A stretch of 64,000 bases of DNA, taken from contig JAQISU010000210.1 in the NCBI GenBank assembly GCA_029339505.1, positions 11,421,501-11,485,500 of the forward strand, read 5' to 3'. The position numbers and the translations under genes are program-made. Under the pieces are notes generated by a model. It was given only the letters and a program-made list of their open reading frames with translations. It was not told the DNA's origin and ran no database searches. This stretch comes from Unio delphinus. Lineage: Eukaryota > Mollusca > Bivalvia > Unionida > Unionidae. Shown one piece after another: positions 36,401-51,600 of this stretch. Numbering within the stretch: the first letter of the stretch is position 1; each line of letters opens with the position of its first letter.

Positions 36401-39400
36401 TTCTTGTTTGAATGAGAAATAAACCAACTGATTTTTTGTAAGAAAAAGCATGCTGATTTCTGGGTATTAACCTGTATATTAAATCACTTACAAATGTCAA
36501 ACTTTACATTTTAGTACCATTTATTCACATTATCTAAAATATTAAACTAAGTAGAAAGGAATAAGAAATAGAAATCTGAGCTCAAACTGAACAAAATAAA
36601 ACCACTATGCAAGGATTTTCTACCCTTGGGCCAACATTTTGTGAAAGATTAAAACCAAATAAGTAAGTAAATCAAGGAGTAATCATTAATATTGACATTT
36701 TTTAAAATTTGTGACCTGTCTATCTTCATTTACAAGGAGACCCCTGAGAAAATCTCCAATGTGATACTCACTTTCTGCGATATCCCCCTAGCTGTGACCA
36801 AATTTCCACCACAACGCCACTGAAACCTTTCTCCTGATTAAAATAGAATAAAGAAGTTTTTAATAGAATGAATCATCATTTGTTCTCATTTCATTTTGTA
36901 CATAGGGGTTCGATGCTAACAACAGCCAGTCTTATATATCAATTCACAGACTTTCAAATACGATATAACAAAGGCAATCCATGTAGGTGAATCAATCGGC
37001 AATCATTTTAGAGATGTTCTTTATGACACGTTTTACTGTATTATACAACTTCAGATAGACTGGACAGCTTAAGTGGTTAGAGCATCTGCCTCTGATGCAG
37101 CAGGTCATGGTTTTCAACCCTAGTTGAGTCATACCAAAGACTTATAAAATGGTACTAACAGCTGCCTCACTTGGCACTAAGCATTAAGAGCTTAGTGTTA
37201 GACTGGTTGGCCTGGTGTCAGAATAATGTGACTAGGTGGGACATGATGCTATATGTCTGCAGCATGATGCCCAAGTGCTAGACTTCACTATAAACTGCTA
37301 CACTGCAGACATCATAGCAATATGACTAAAAAATGTATAGCTATATTAAAAATCCAAATCACACACACACACACACATCTGCTGATATCATTATTGAATG
37401 ACTTCCAACTGAACAACATTATTCATTATGGTATATACTCTAAAGCAGAATTCCGGGTCATGTATTACATTTCTTACGTCCAACTGCATATACCACAGAC
37501 TCAGGTCTCACACGGTATAGATATTGATAGATCTCATACAGTATAGATCTAAACAGGTCTCATACAGTATACATCTCATACAGTACAGATCAAGATAGAT
37601 CTCATACAGTACAGACCTAAGGAGATCTCATAGCACAAACCTAGACCAATCTGATAAAGCACAATCTCAAGTGATCTCATCCAGTTCATGTCTAGATAGA
37701 TCTCATACATTACAGACCAAAAGAGATCTCAAAGCCCATAAAGTATAGATCTCATGTAAAGACATCAATGGATCTCAAATCCTTGACCTATGCCAATCTC
37801 ATATGGTACAGATCAAGACAGAACATACAACACAGACATATACACATTTGGCTCCACTTTTAATTTAATAGAATTTCTCAACTTAAATATGTAATAAACA
37901 GAAAATTTACTACACTTAAAACTGAATTAAAACTCAAATTTACAGTCAGTACTCTTACGCCCTATAATATCCAATCTTTTTGAAGCAAAAGTTATCTCAA
38001 AGTAGATCACAAAACTTTGCATATGAAATGTTGTTGTTGTCGGCCTAATGTCATTTTTCAGCACATCATAGGCTATACATTGCAGTCAGTACATATGGTA
38101 GAGGAAGAACCTGGGAAGAATCACTGACCCATAGGAAGCTACTGAGATACTGAGAAGCTTTCTCACTTAACTTTGTTGGTATCACCCAAGACTTGAACCC
38201 ATTCATAGTTGAGATGTCAGTGATTTATAAAGGTGAGCACCTCAGACATTTGTCCACCTGGAGAACTGTTTGTGAAATATAAGTTAAGTCTGCAGTCAGC
38301 CTCAAAACAAAGTAACCGTAACATGAATAAAAAAAATACTTTGGTGCCCTGCCACAGATTAAAAAAAGTAATGTTTGTCATACTTAAATTCAAAATTTTG
38401 GAAAAGGACTTGTATTGTTTCCACAGAAGCATAATTATTCACCAGTCATCCACAGATGAATAATTATTCGTATTGTCATCCAATGAACCATAAATATTCA
38501 TCAAGTGAGTCACAGAAACATAATTATTCTCAAGTCATCCACAGAAGAAAATTTATTCCAAGTCATCCACAGAAGAAAATTTATTCCTCAAGTCATCCAC
38601 AGAAGGATATTTATATATCAAGTCATCCACAGAAGGATATTTATATATCAAGTCATCAACAGAAGCATATTTATTCATCAAGTCATCCACAGAAGGAAAA
38701 TTATTCATCAAGTCATCTACAGAAGGAAAATTATTCATCAAGTCATCAAAAGGAGCATATTTTTCCCTCAAGTCATCAATAGTGACATAATTAATCATCA
38801 CATCATCCAAAAAATCAAGTCTTTAAATCTGTAACAACCACTAAGTCTATATATAATTGTACACATCCAATTTTACTGATTCTTAACCACCTGTTGGTAA
38901 AAACACCAATGGCTTGTAATTTTACTTGTTTTCTTTTTTTTAATAACAAAAAACTTGTTTGGGTATTTCCCTACTGACATAGACTTGTATGAATTTAAAC
39001 AAAGCCCTCAGTAGTTAGAGTCTCTGTTCTGAATATATGTTTAAATTGATACACCAATAAAACTGATACACCAATAAAACTGATACAATAAAACTGATAC
39101 ACCAATAAATCTGATACACCAATAAAACTGATACACCAATAAAACTGATACAATAAAACTGATACACCAATAAAACTGATACACCAATAAAACTGATACA
39201 ATAAAACTGATACACCAATAAAACTGATACAATAAAACTGATACACCAATAAATCTGATACACCAATAAAACTGATACCAATAAAACTGATACACCAATA
39301 AAACTGATACACCAATAAAACTGATACACCAAAAAAACTGATACACCAATAAAACAGATACACCAATAAAACTGATACACCAATAAAACTGATACACCAA

Positions 39401-40480
39401 AAAAACTGATACACAATAAAACAGATACACCAATAAAACTGATACACCAATAAAACAGATACACCAATAAAACTGATACACCAATAAAACTGATACACCA
39501 ATAAAACATACACCAATAAAACTGAAACACCAATAAAACTGATACACCAATAAAACTGATACACCAAAAAAACTGATACACCAACATATGTGAATCTAAC
39601 CTGACAATAAATACAGTAGTGAGTGTGCATGTACTAGAGACATTTTCATTATGCTAAATCAATCAAAACAGGTAACTCTCTGTACTTAATAATTCAAAAT
39701 ACAACAAGCTTTTCTTAACATTATGATAGTGCTGCCACCTCAAGTAAAGTTTACACAGTTAGCATTATAAAATCTAGTCCAGTATATATTGTCCACAGCA
39801 TTATTTCCAGTTCATTCAATACAATCTATACCAGAAAACACTCCAGTTTATAGTCTATACCAGAAAACACTCCAGTTTATAGTCTCTACCAGAAAACACT
39901 CCCGTTTATAGTCTATACCAGAAAACACTTCAGTTTATAGTCTATACCAGAAAACACTACAGTTTATAGTCTATACCAGAAAACACTCCAGTTTATAGTC
40001 TATGCCAGAAAACACTCCAGTTTATAAAACATTCCAGTTTATAGTCTATGCCAGAAAACATTCCTGTTTATAGTCTATGCCAGAGAACACTCCAGTTTAT
40101 AGTCTATACCAGAAAACACTCCAGTTTATAGTCTATGCCAGAGAACTCACAAATTTTACATTACAGTGATTAAAGTGCTGTATAGGAAGGCTTACATACC
40201 TTGATAAATTCAAGGATGGTGTTTATACAATCTTCCATTTCATCCTCACTGGAAAACAAGTTCTGATAGTCCTTACCAGTCCAGTTATCAAACAGAATGC
40301 GTGGAACTAAAAAAATAGAAAGATTTGAGACAGAATACTGAATTAAGTAGTTAGAGTTACAACTTACTGACAGATTTACCTCCCTTGATGTAAGAAAACT
40401 GGATAGTTTATGCAAGTGATCAAATTTGCATAACATTATTGTTATTATTATTGGTATTATTATTATTATTATTGTTGTTG

Positions 40481-40578
<98 letters not shown>

Positions 40579-42578
40579 GTATGGAAATCTAATTGATGCA
40601 TATTGTAACATTAGGAATTATAACATTCATTAAATTAGAAATAAAATCCTAAAAGTCTAATGCTTTTTAAAACATGAAGATTTTAAAAAAATTATAGGAT
40701 CAGGTTGACTAGAGACCATTCATTTGGCTGACCTCTACTGAAAAACCAAACCAAGGATGACTGGCTAGTAAATCTTGGTTACCATGGCACTTTCTTATAT
40801 TTAAAATCTTTTTGTGGTGGCTTTGGAGTTTTAAAGCTTTGCAACACAAGTTATTATCACCATGGTAATTGGGGTAAAGCACATTGCCGCTGTCAATCAG
40901 TATTCAGTTGTTTCTCCATGTCTGAGGTAATTATGGCCAATATTTGATGGCAGATCGGCGTCATTAAACTAAGTATATATTTGAAGGGTCTACATGCCAT
41001 GACACTTTCTGTCATATCTGGTCAAATTCTGTTCAGTGGTAGACATATTGGTAGGCATCATTGGTATAGAACTGTAGACATACTGGATGGCATCATTAGT
41101 ACATAACTGTAGACATATTGGATGGTATCATTGGTACAGAAATGTAGACATATTAGATGGCATTAATGGTACAGAACTGTAGACATACTGGATGGCATCA
41201 TTGGTACAGAACTGTAGACATATTGGATGGCATTATTGGTACAGAACTGTAGACATATTGGATGACATCATTTTTACAATACTATATGACCTTTTTGATT
41301 GGATGCTTTTCTGCTAAATCTATTAGCATTCTATTTGCAACATTTTAAAAGAGGTCATTTAAATATGTTGGTTTTAGTTTTTAATAATTGTGGCACATCC
41401 AGCATCATTGGTACAAATCGGAAAGAATGTACAACCTTAATCATATTATTGAGAAGTCATTTATTGTTTTTGTTTTGTTTTAGTGGAGTGGCCATATCTG
41501 GTGGCATGTTGGCTACATTAAAATGAAATGATATATGCAAAGATTCCTTGTATCAAATTCTCTTCTTTAGCTTTCGAAAAATGGGTTGCTTAAAGGTTTG
41601 TCTAATTTTAGTAACAACATCCATGGTTTACAGTGAACTCATATTTTGAACAACTTGTAAGCATTAATCGATTTTAAATCTAGTCAAATTCTGCTTAGCA
41701 TTTCTGAATAGAAATAATTTCAAGTTTATTCTTTGTTTATATAAAAGGTGGCCATGTTTGATAATGAATCAAAATATTAGGAAAAACATCAAATGGAATT
41801 TATGCCAGGATGTTATCTCATCCTGCTATAATGACAAGGCAGTATTTATATGTATCAATGCAGAGAACTTGTATTACTTGAACAGGTATTCAGTAAGTTA
41901 AGAGCATAATTTTCCAGTTCTTTGAAAATTCAACTTCCACCACAAACTGGCAAGAAGAGTGCAGGCAGAGTACAGGCCCCTAGGCAAGGAAATTAGGTTT
42001 GACAGGCCCTATGCACAGGGCTATCAAGTTTTTGACTCGCATATTCCCAAACATTCAGACAGGCCCTATGCACAGGGCTAACCTGTTTTTAACTCACATA
42101 TTCCTAAACATTCAGACAGGTCCTGTTTCTGAATCACATAGACCCTAACATAAAAAGTCCCTATCTATTTCAATTAGAAACTTGCTTCATTTTTACCTAT
42201 TGCTAAATGTTGTAAGCAAGAGAAACAACACAGACAGAAATCTGTTAGTATATGATGTAAATTCAGACCTGAACCTGCTCTGTTCAGACTTGTGTCTTCA
42301 CTGTAGAGACCTAACAATGTTAAAGCAATGTTAAAAGACACTGTTTACACTATGGACAAGTCACAACTGCAAAATGTTTAGTCCAGGTTCAAAATTTATA
42401 GGTTTACCTACCCATCTTCACAGACCTGCCACTGGTGACACCAGAAACCCATCCTGAAATATATTATAATTCATAATAATTCATATTTAAAGAAATAAAA
42501 GCTCTCAATAAGCACATTTTATCAAAAGCAAATGCCATTCTCAAAAATGTCATTCCCATATCCTTGATCTATTTCAAT

Positions 42579-42636
<58 letters not shown>

Positions 42637-45600
42637 GCAAAATAAAATGTAGGTAATTACTAACACCATAATTAGACTCACAGTGTCGCAAACTTGACCA
42701 TGATGCTGACTGGAATTTTCCTTAAGCAACGGTTTGTAGCTATATGTGTGTTTCTGAGTGAAAATCAAGATTCTGGCCAGACTGGTTCATTCTTTCAAAT
42801 TTCATTTTTTTTTGTGTGGAAAGTCTGATAAATGCATTTAATATACAAAGATAGGAACCAGTCTTACACCCCTATAAATGATCCAATGATATACTGACAA
42901 AAATTATCATTCAGACAATAGCTCTAAGTTCATGACTTGACCATGTGTTTGGGATAGTAGTAGTACAAATACATCAGAATTTTTTATTGGAAGCATTAGT
43001 GAATTTAGCCAATCACAGTTAATTTAATAAACAGGACCTAAATGATAACAGTTTATATGGCCAGCATAATTTTGCAACAAAAAATAGGTATATACAGCAA
43101 AGCTTCTGTAATGGTAGTGACATGTTTGAATAACGTTTCACTGATGCAAAAAGATTTTCACATAAATTCAAATAAGTTTGAATGTGTGCCTTTCTGTTAA
43201 AGCAGTTCTGAAGAAAGTGCAACAGTTTAGTTCATTCCAGAGTTCATTAGAGTAGAAATTATTAGAGTAGAAATTATTAGAGTAGAAATTATTTTCTGTT
43301 CTGTGAAAAAAGTTCAGGTGCCATAGATAAAAACTTGTTCCCACTTTGGTCCTAAAGAATAACTTGAACTGTATAATGAAATTTTGGCTTAAACACTGGA
43401 AATATCCAAATAAACTCATAAGAACTGACAAAGTTTGATTTATAACCATTTACATTTAAATATGAAAATATGATATCATTATTAAATGTGTTTCCCTGTA
43501 TTATTATATTTTATGTTATTAAAACAAATGAATTACGTGAATGGTTGACCTTCCCAACTAACTTGGTTATACCAAATGTAAAATGAACATAATATTACCT
43601 CAAATGGCCTTGACCTGTAATGATTAGATCAACTATCATAAACTAAGCCAAAAGTTGAATTACAATCATGTTTGGATTAGACAGGTTACCATGGAAAGTT
43701 CTGTGGCCCTTATGTAGTGCATGTATGAAGTTTGAACATGAGTCCTAAATGTTTAATTGCCTGGAGGAACTTGCAGGTGTTTGGTTTTCCCTCCTTTTAT
43801 TCTTTTTGTGCATCATATTGGTACATGAAAAAGTTGTATAGTGAAACTATATCCATACAAATATCCATTAATGTAATAAACTACATGTATATCCATACAA
43901 CCATCCCTTAATGTAATAAACTAATGTATATCCATACAACCATCCCTTAATGTAATAAACTAAATCCATACAACCATTAATGACTGTAATAATATATCCA
44001 TACAAACATCCCTTAATGTAATAAACTATATCCATACAACCATCCATGAATGTAATAAACTAAATCCATACAACCATTTGCTACTGTAATAAATTATATC
44101 CATACAACCATCTGTTAATGTTATAAACAGTATCCATACAACCATCCATTAATGTAATAAAATATATCCATATAAGAATCCATGAATGCAAGAAAATATA
44201 TCCATACAAGAATCCATGAATGCAATAAACTATATCCATACAAGAATCCATTAATGTAATAAACTATATCAAAACAACCATCCATTAATGTAATAAACTA
44301 TCCATACAACCATCCCTTAATGTAATAAACTAAATCCATACAAACATCCATTAATATAATAAATATATCCATATAAGAATCCATGAATGCAAGAAAATAT
44401 ATCCATACAAGAATCCATGAATGCAATAAACTATATCCATACAAGAATCCATTAATGTAATAAACTATATCTATACAACCATCCCTTAATGTAATAAACT
44501 AAATCCATACAATACAAGAATCCATGAATGCAATAAACTGGACCTTAATCCAAATCCTAAGTCAGTGTTTTTGAACTTGTGAATGTTCATGCTAAATTCA
44601 TTGGGAAGCAGCCTTTGTCTGATTGTGGGCTGACATAGTTAGTTCCCAATCAATTACCATACATCATAGAAAACAGACAACTGAAATGGACGGAACTATT
44701 ACAGGCATGGTATCATTCTCAAATTGACAGAATGAGTACAGACATGGTATTATTCTCAAATGGACAGAATGAGTACAGGCATGGTATCATTATCAAATTG
44801 ACAGAATGAGTACAGACATGGTATCATACTCAAATAGACAGAATGAGTACAGGCATGGTATCATACTCGAATAGAATGAGTACAGACATGTTATCATTCT
44901 CAAATAGACAGAATGATTACAGACATGGTATCATACTCAAATAAACAGAATGAGTACAGACATGGTATCATACTCAAATTGACAGAATGAGTACAGACAT
45001 GGTATCATACTCAAATAGACAGAATGAGTACAGGCATGGTATCATACTCAAATAGAATGAGTACAGACATGGTATCATACTCAAATAGACAGAATGAGTA
45101 CAGGCATGGTATCATACTCAAATAGAATGAGTACAGACATGGTATCATACTCAAATAGACAGAATGAGTACAGGCATGGTATCATACTCAAATAGAATGA
45201 GTACAGACATGGTGTCATACTCAAATAGCAGAACTATTACTGGAATGGTATCATACTCAAATGGACTAGTATTTCAGTTCAATACCAACAAATGTAGTTC
45301 TAGTCTATTTTTAGAACATTTTTGACAGAAGAGTTATATTATGCATATTTGGTATGGATTTAAAGGTAATTTTTTATTCTTGAGAATATGAGCTCAGAGA
45401 GTGATTGTCTGTTAGCATTTTGGCAACAGTGCACAGTGGATTATAAAGCCTTGGTGATGATCCGGACGTGAAATCTCTGTTCTGCTTATAGTGCAGACGC
45501 TTTAAAATAATGCCGGTTAACCTTTGACAAGAACGTCATCATGAAGTCCTTTTTTAAGGTATTTAAGTATTTCAAGTCATATACAGCTAAATATACTACT

Positions 45601-48600
45601 ATATCAAGTCACACAGCTAAATCTAATAAGTATATCAAGTCTCACAGCTAATTCTAATAAGTATATCGAGTCATAAACAGCTAAATCTAATAAGCATATC
45701 AAGTCTCACAGCTAAATCTAATAAGTATATCAAGTCACACAGCTAATTCTAATAAGTATATCGAGTCATAAACAGCTAAATCTAATAAGTATATAGTCAT
45801 AAACAGCTAAATCTAATAAGTATATCAAGTCATAAACAGCTAAATCTAATAAGTATATCAAGTCACACAGCTAATTCTAATAAGTATATCGAGTCATAAA
45901 CTGCTAAATCTAATAAGTATATAGTTATAAACAGCTAAATCTAATAAGTATATCAAGTCATAAACAGCTAAATCTAATAAGTATATCAAGTCACACAGCT
46001 AAATCTAATAAGTATATCGAGTCATAAACAGCTAAATCTAAAAAGTATATCAAGTCACACAGCTAAATCTAATAAGTATATCGAGTCATAAACAGCTAAA
46101 TTTAATAAGTATATCGAGTCATAAACAGCTAAATCTAATAAGTATATCGAGTCACACAGCTAAATCTAATAAGTATATCGAGTCACACAGCTAAATCTAA
46201 TAAGTATATCGAGTCACACAGCTAAATCTAATAAGTATATCGAGTCATAAACAGCTAAATCTAATAAGTATATCGAGTCATAAACAGCTAAATCTAATAA
46301 GTATATCGAGTCATAAACAGCTAAATCTAATAAGTATATCAAGTCACAAACAGTTAAATCTAATAAGTATATCAAGTCACACAAGCTAATTCTAATAAGT
46401 ATATCAAGTCACAAACAGCTAAATTTAATAAGGATATCAAGTCACACAGCTAATTCTAATAAGTATATCGAGTCATAAACAGCTAAATCTAATAAGTATA
46501 TAGTCATAAACAGCTAAATCTAATAAGTATATCAAGTCATAAACAGCTAAATCTAATAAGTATATCAAGTCACACAGCTAAATCTAATAAGTATATCGAG
46601 TCATAAACAGCTAAATCTAAAAAGTATATCAAGTCACACAGCTAAATCTAATAAGTATATCGAGTCATAAACAGCTAAATCTAATAAGTATATCGAGTCA
46701 TAAACAGCTAAATCTAATAAGTATATCGAGTCACACAGCTAATTCTAATAAGTATATCGAGTCATAAACAGCTAAATCTAATAAGTATATAGTCATAAAC
46801 AGCTAAATCTAATAAGTATATCAAGTCATAAACAGCTAAATCTAATAAGTATATCAAGTCACACAGCTAATTCTAATAAGTATATCGAGTCATAAACTGC
46901 TAAATCTAATAAGTATATAGTCATAAACAGCTAAATCTAATAAGTATATCAAGTCATAAACAGCTAAATCTAATAAGTATATCAAGTCACACAGCTAAAT
47001 CTAATAAGTATATCGAGTCATAAACAGCTAAATCTAAAAAGTATATCAAGTCACACAGCTAAATCTAATAAGTATATCGAGTCATAAACAGCTAAATCTA
47101 ATAAGTATATCGAGTCATAAACAGCTAAATCTAATAAGTATATCGAGTCACACAGCTAAATCTAATAAGTATATCGAGTCACACAGCTAAATCTAATAAG
47201 TATATCGAGTCACACAGCTAAATCTAATAAGTATATCGAGTCATTAACAGCTAAATCTAATAAGTATATCGAGTCATAAACAGCTAAATCTAATAAGTAT
47301 ATCGAGTCATAAACAGCTAAATCTAATAAGTATATCAAGTAACAAACAGCTAAATCTAATAAGTATATCAAGTCACACAAGCTAATTCTAATAAGTATAT
47401 CAAGTCACAAACAGCTAAATTTAATAAGTATATCAAGTCACACAGCTAATTCTAATAAGTATATCGAGTCATAAACTGCTAAATCTAATAAGTATATCGA
47501 GTCATAAACTGCTAAATTTAATAAGTGTATCAAGAAGTCATAAATAGCAAATATACATACTATATAAAAAAAAACTTACCCTTGTCAATATCATGTTCCC
47601 CTGTCACTGAGTATGCACCACCTGGTTTATGTTTTACCTGCAGCCAAACAGGGGACACATACGTGAATTTATTTCCAAACATCTTTGCAATGTCATAGCC
47701 ATGACCATTCCACTGAAACAAGGCAACAGAAAGAAGATACATTATTAGTTCATTTCAAAGATATACATTTGTTAGATTCAATAGACTGGTACACTACTCC
47801 CAATTTGGTTTGTCCATATCACAAGGGTAAACATACTCCCAATTATACATATCCACTGAAAATTTGTACACAGGTGTAGAGGAATATTTGGTTAAGTTAA
47901 GTGCAGGTAAATGTGGCTAAGGTGAGTGATGTGGAATTATGGTACAAATATAAAGGTAAGTAGGTAAGCATGAATAAGGAAAGTGAGGTACAGATGATGC
48001 AGAGTCAAGTGAAGTTAATGGAAGTGATGCAATGCAATTATAGAAATAAGTGTGATTAGGGGAAGTAGAAATACGTGTGATTAGGGGAAGTAGAAATAAG
48101 TGTGATTAGAGGATTCCGAAGTAGAAATAAAGTTACAGTTGCAGAGCTAATTGTGGTTTAGTTTAATAAGGTAGAGGGATACAGGTATTAAGCTAAGTTC
48201 AAAAAACAGGAAAAGAAATGGGGAACAAATTGGTATAGAGGCAGGGGTAATAATGGGCAACAAGATGAAAAGGTTCAAATAGAGGGGTAGGTGTGGTTAA
48301 GAAAAGGTAGGGAGATATAGATGTCGAGGTATTTATGATTAATCAAAGTACACCTTCCCCTCTATAACTCTAATGTTGATAATGCATGAAATTTAGCAAT
48401 AATGACTCTGATTTCATGGCAAGCCATGGTTGGCATTGGAGATTACAGAGCTGACATGGAATAAAACAATTTTAACTTTTTAGTTCTACATATGCTAAGC
48501 CTTAAGAAGCAAAATGGAAGAAAGTTTGAAATGATCTCTTGAATATAATTTTTCCTGAAATTAAAGGTAATCTTAGAAAAACAAGCTACACCTTCATTCA

Positions 48601-51600
48601 TAGTTACTTTCAACATGATTATAAAATGAGTGTTCAATAATGTAAACTGCTAACAACAACCCCCTCCACACTCTATTTTTGCCAATGTATTGATTAACAT
48701 CCTTTTATTTCATGTTATAGGTCCCTTGGATACTCATGGCCTTCCTTACAGTGTGATGTTTTTGGACCCTGTTGTGCTTGAGTTATCAAGGAAGCAGTAT
48801 ATTATGGAGAGTACATCATTAGAGTTAAGTGTGATTAAAGAAACTCAAGAACAGAATTAGTGGTAGAAGTGAATGTACTTTAGCGAAGTACAGAAAGAGG
48901 TGCTGGTGTAGTATAAACTGTCATTAAAGGAAGTACAGGTAGAGGTACTGGTGTAGTAAAAACTGTCATTAAAGGAAGTACAGGGAGAGGTACTGGTGTA
49001 GTAAAAATTGTCATTAAAGGAAGTACAGGGAGAGGTACTGGTGTAGTAAAAACTGTCATTAAAGGAACTACAGAACGAGATAATAGTGTAGTACAAACTG
49101 TCATTAAACGAAGTACAGAGAGAGGTACTGGTGTAGTAAAAACTGTCATTAAAGGAAGTACAGGGAGAGGTACTGGTGAAGTACAAACTGTCATTAAAGG
49201 AAGTACAGGGAGAGGTAATGCTGTAGTAGAAACTGTCATTAAAGGAAGTACAGTGAGTGGTACTGGTGTAGTACAAACTGTCATTAAAGGAGGTCAGATG
49301 TTGTGTAATAATAGTGTAGAAATAAGTGATTAAAATTATTGGTGATGGATGAACAAGTATAACTTTGGTTCTGGACAGTAAAGTGGAAGGTACAGATGTA
49401 CAAAAGTGACATAACGTGAGATTGGAGAGAAAATACAGGTCCAGAAAGGCACATGTGAGGAGGTATCTGTCATTGAGGGAAGAACAGTTGAAAGTATAGC
49501 TGTAGCGATACGTGTTCAAAGAGAGAGAAATTTAAATCTAAATACGATTCATTTACCGGTGTCACGTATGCAAGGGTATCCCCTGTTTCAAAGACCTTGA
49601 TATCTTTCATAATTTCACAGTATGATGCATGCTCCTTCAAGATTTCCTTGTAGGTTACTTCATAATTCACTAGGCCTCGCTGTTGTACATTCTTGTCAGT
49701 TGGCTTGACCTAGTAATGAAAAAGTAAATTCTTGTCAGCCACCTTGACCTAGTAATGAATATGTAAATTCTTGTCAGCAACCTTGACCTAGTAATAAATA
49801 TGTAAATTCTTATCAGCAGCCTTGACCTAGTAATGAAAAAGTAAATTCTTATCAGTCACCTTGACCTAGTAATGAAAATGTAAATTCTTGTCAGCCACCT
49901 CGATCTAGTAATGAATATGTAAATTCTTGTTAGCCACCTCGATCTAGTAATGAATATGTAAATTCTTGTTAGCCACCTTGACCTCTATTTTGGAAACATT
50001 GTTATGGATTTGGGTCACTGGAGATCAAAATTGTCTAACAGCTCTGAACGATCTTTATGATGTACAATGTGCCATCTGATATGTAAATTCTTGTCAGCAA
50101 CCTTGACTTAGTAATGAATATGTAAATTCTTGTTAGCCACCTCAACCTAGTAATGAATATGTAAATTCTTGTCAGCCACCTCGACCTAGTAATGAACATG
50201 TAAATTCTTGTCAGCCACCTTGACCTAGTAATGAATATGTAAATTCTTGTCAGCCACCTTGACCTCTATTTTGGGAACAATATTATGGATTTGGGTCACT
50301 GGAGATAAAATTGTCTAACAGCTCTGAAGATCTTTATGATGTACAATGTGCCATCTGAGATCATAGATCCTTGAGACTGGCTGTTCTCAACTTGCCTATG
50401 GAAGAGAGGGATACTTTTTGACTACTGATGGAAGAGAGAGGATGAATGATGATGCATTGGCTGCCTACAGGTGTCAACCGATTCATGACAACTAAGCCTG
50501 GTTTTATAAGGAGGACTAATGAACCATCTGAACTGAAGAGAAGAAGACAGGTCAGACTGACTGAAATGGGCATGTAGCTCATTGACCCTGCTAATGCTAT
50601 CAGATCGCATGTCTTGTATGCTAATGCTATCAGATCGCATGTCTTGTATGCTATTGCTATCAGATCGCATGTCTTGTATGCTATTGCTATCAGATCGCAT
50701 GTCTTGTATGCTATTGCTATCAGATCGCATGTCTTGTATGCTATTGCTATCAGATCGCATGTCTTGTATGCTTTTGCTATCAGATCGCATGTCTTGTATG
50801 CTATTGCTATCAGATCGCATGTCTTGTATGCTATTGCTATCAGATCGCATGTCTTGTATGCTATTGCTATCAGATCGCATGTCTTGTATGCTATTGCTAT
50901 CAGATCGCATGTCTTGTATGCTTTTGCTATCAGATCGCATGTCTTGTATGCTATTGCTATCAGATCGCATGTCTTGTATGCTATTGCTATCAGATCGCAT
51001 GTCTTGTATGCTATTGCTATCAGATCGCATGTCTTGAATGCTATTGCTATCAGATTGCATGTCTTGTATGCTATTGCTATCAGATCGCATGTCTTGTATG
51101 CTATTGCTATCAGATCACATGTCTTGTATGATAGGAACTTTAGCAAAGCATGAGCTAGAGGTTCAAACTTGCTTGAGTTTTGCTAAGTTAGAACCCAAGA
51201 TAAATTCTATTTTGGGAACATGACAGATGGTAACCCGTTCTGGGCTATGAAGCCTGATGGTATCATCAGACAAGAACCACCAAACCCTTCAGTAAAAGGA
51301 TGGAGGTAGAATCAATGTGCGAGGTCGTGGAGGCAGAATCAATATGTGAGGTCATGGAGAGAGAATCAATGGGTGAGGTCATGGAGGTAGAATCAATGGT
51401 TGAGGTCATGGAGGTAGAATCAATGGGTGAGGTAATGGAAGCAAAATCTCTGGTTAAGAGAGGGAATTGGGAGTCATTAAATTATATCTCAATGCTATCA
51501 AGATGGAATGGCTTAAAACTCAATTTCTTGCTTGGTAAATTTTACATACTCAGGGACGATTAAAAAAATATGAAATATTGCCATCATGAAATATTGCATT

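Noticed and set aside
38995..39630. Minus-strand frame of 211 codons rich in Val, Tyr and Cys
   Set aside because: All three minus-strand frames are open over a 17-bp array in CHID1 intron 5.
40170..40611. Poly-Ile and poly-Asn frames
   Set aside because: Translation of the TTA microsatellite. Only the part 40200-40306 is real coding sequence (CHID1 exon 5).
48857..49519. Minus-strand frame of 220 codons with TSFNDS repeats
   Set aside because: A 45-bp array in CHID1 intron 2; two frames are open together.
50361..51153. Reading frames of 150-261 codons on both strands
   Set aside because: A 30-bp array inside CHID1 intron 1; several frames on both strands are open at once, a sign of repeat structure.
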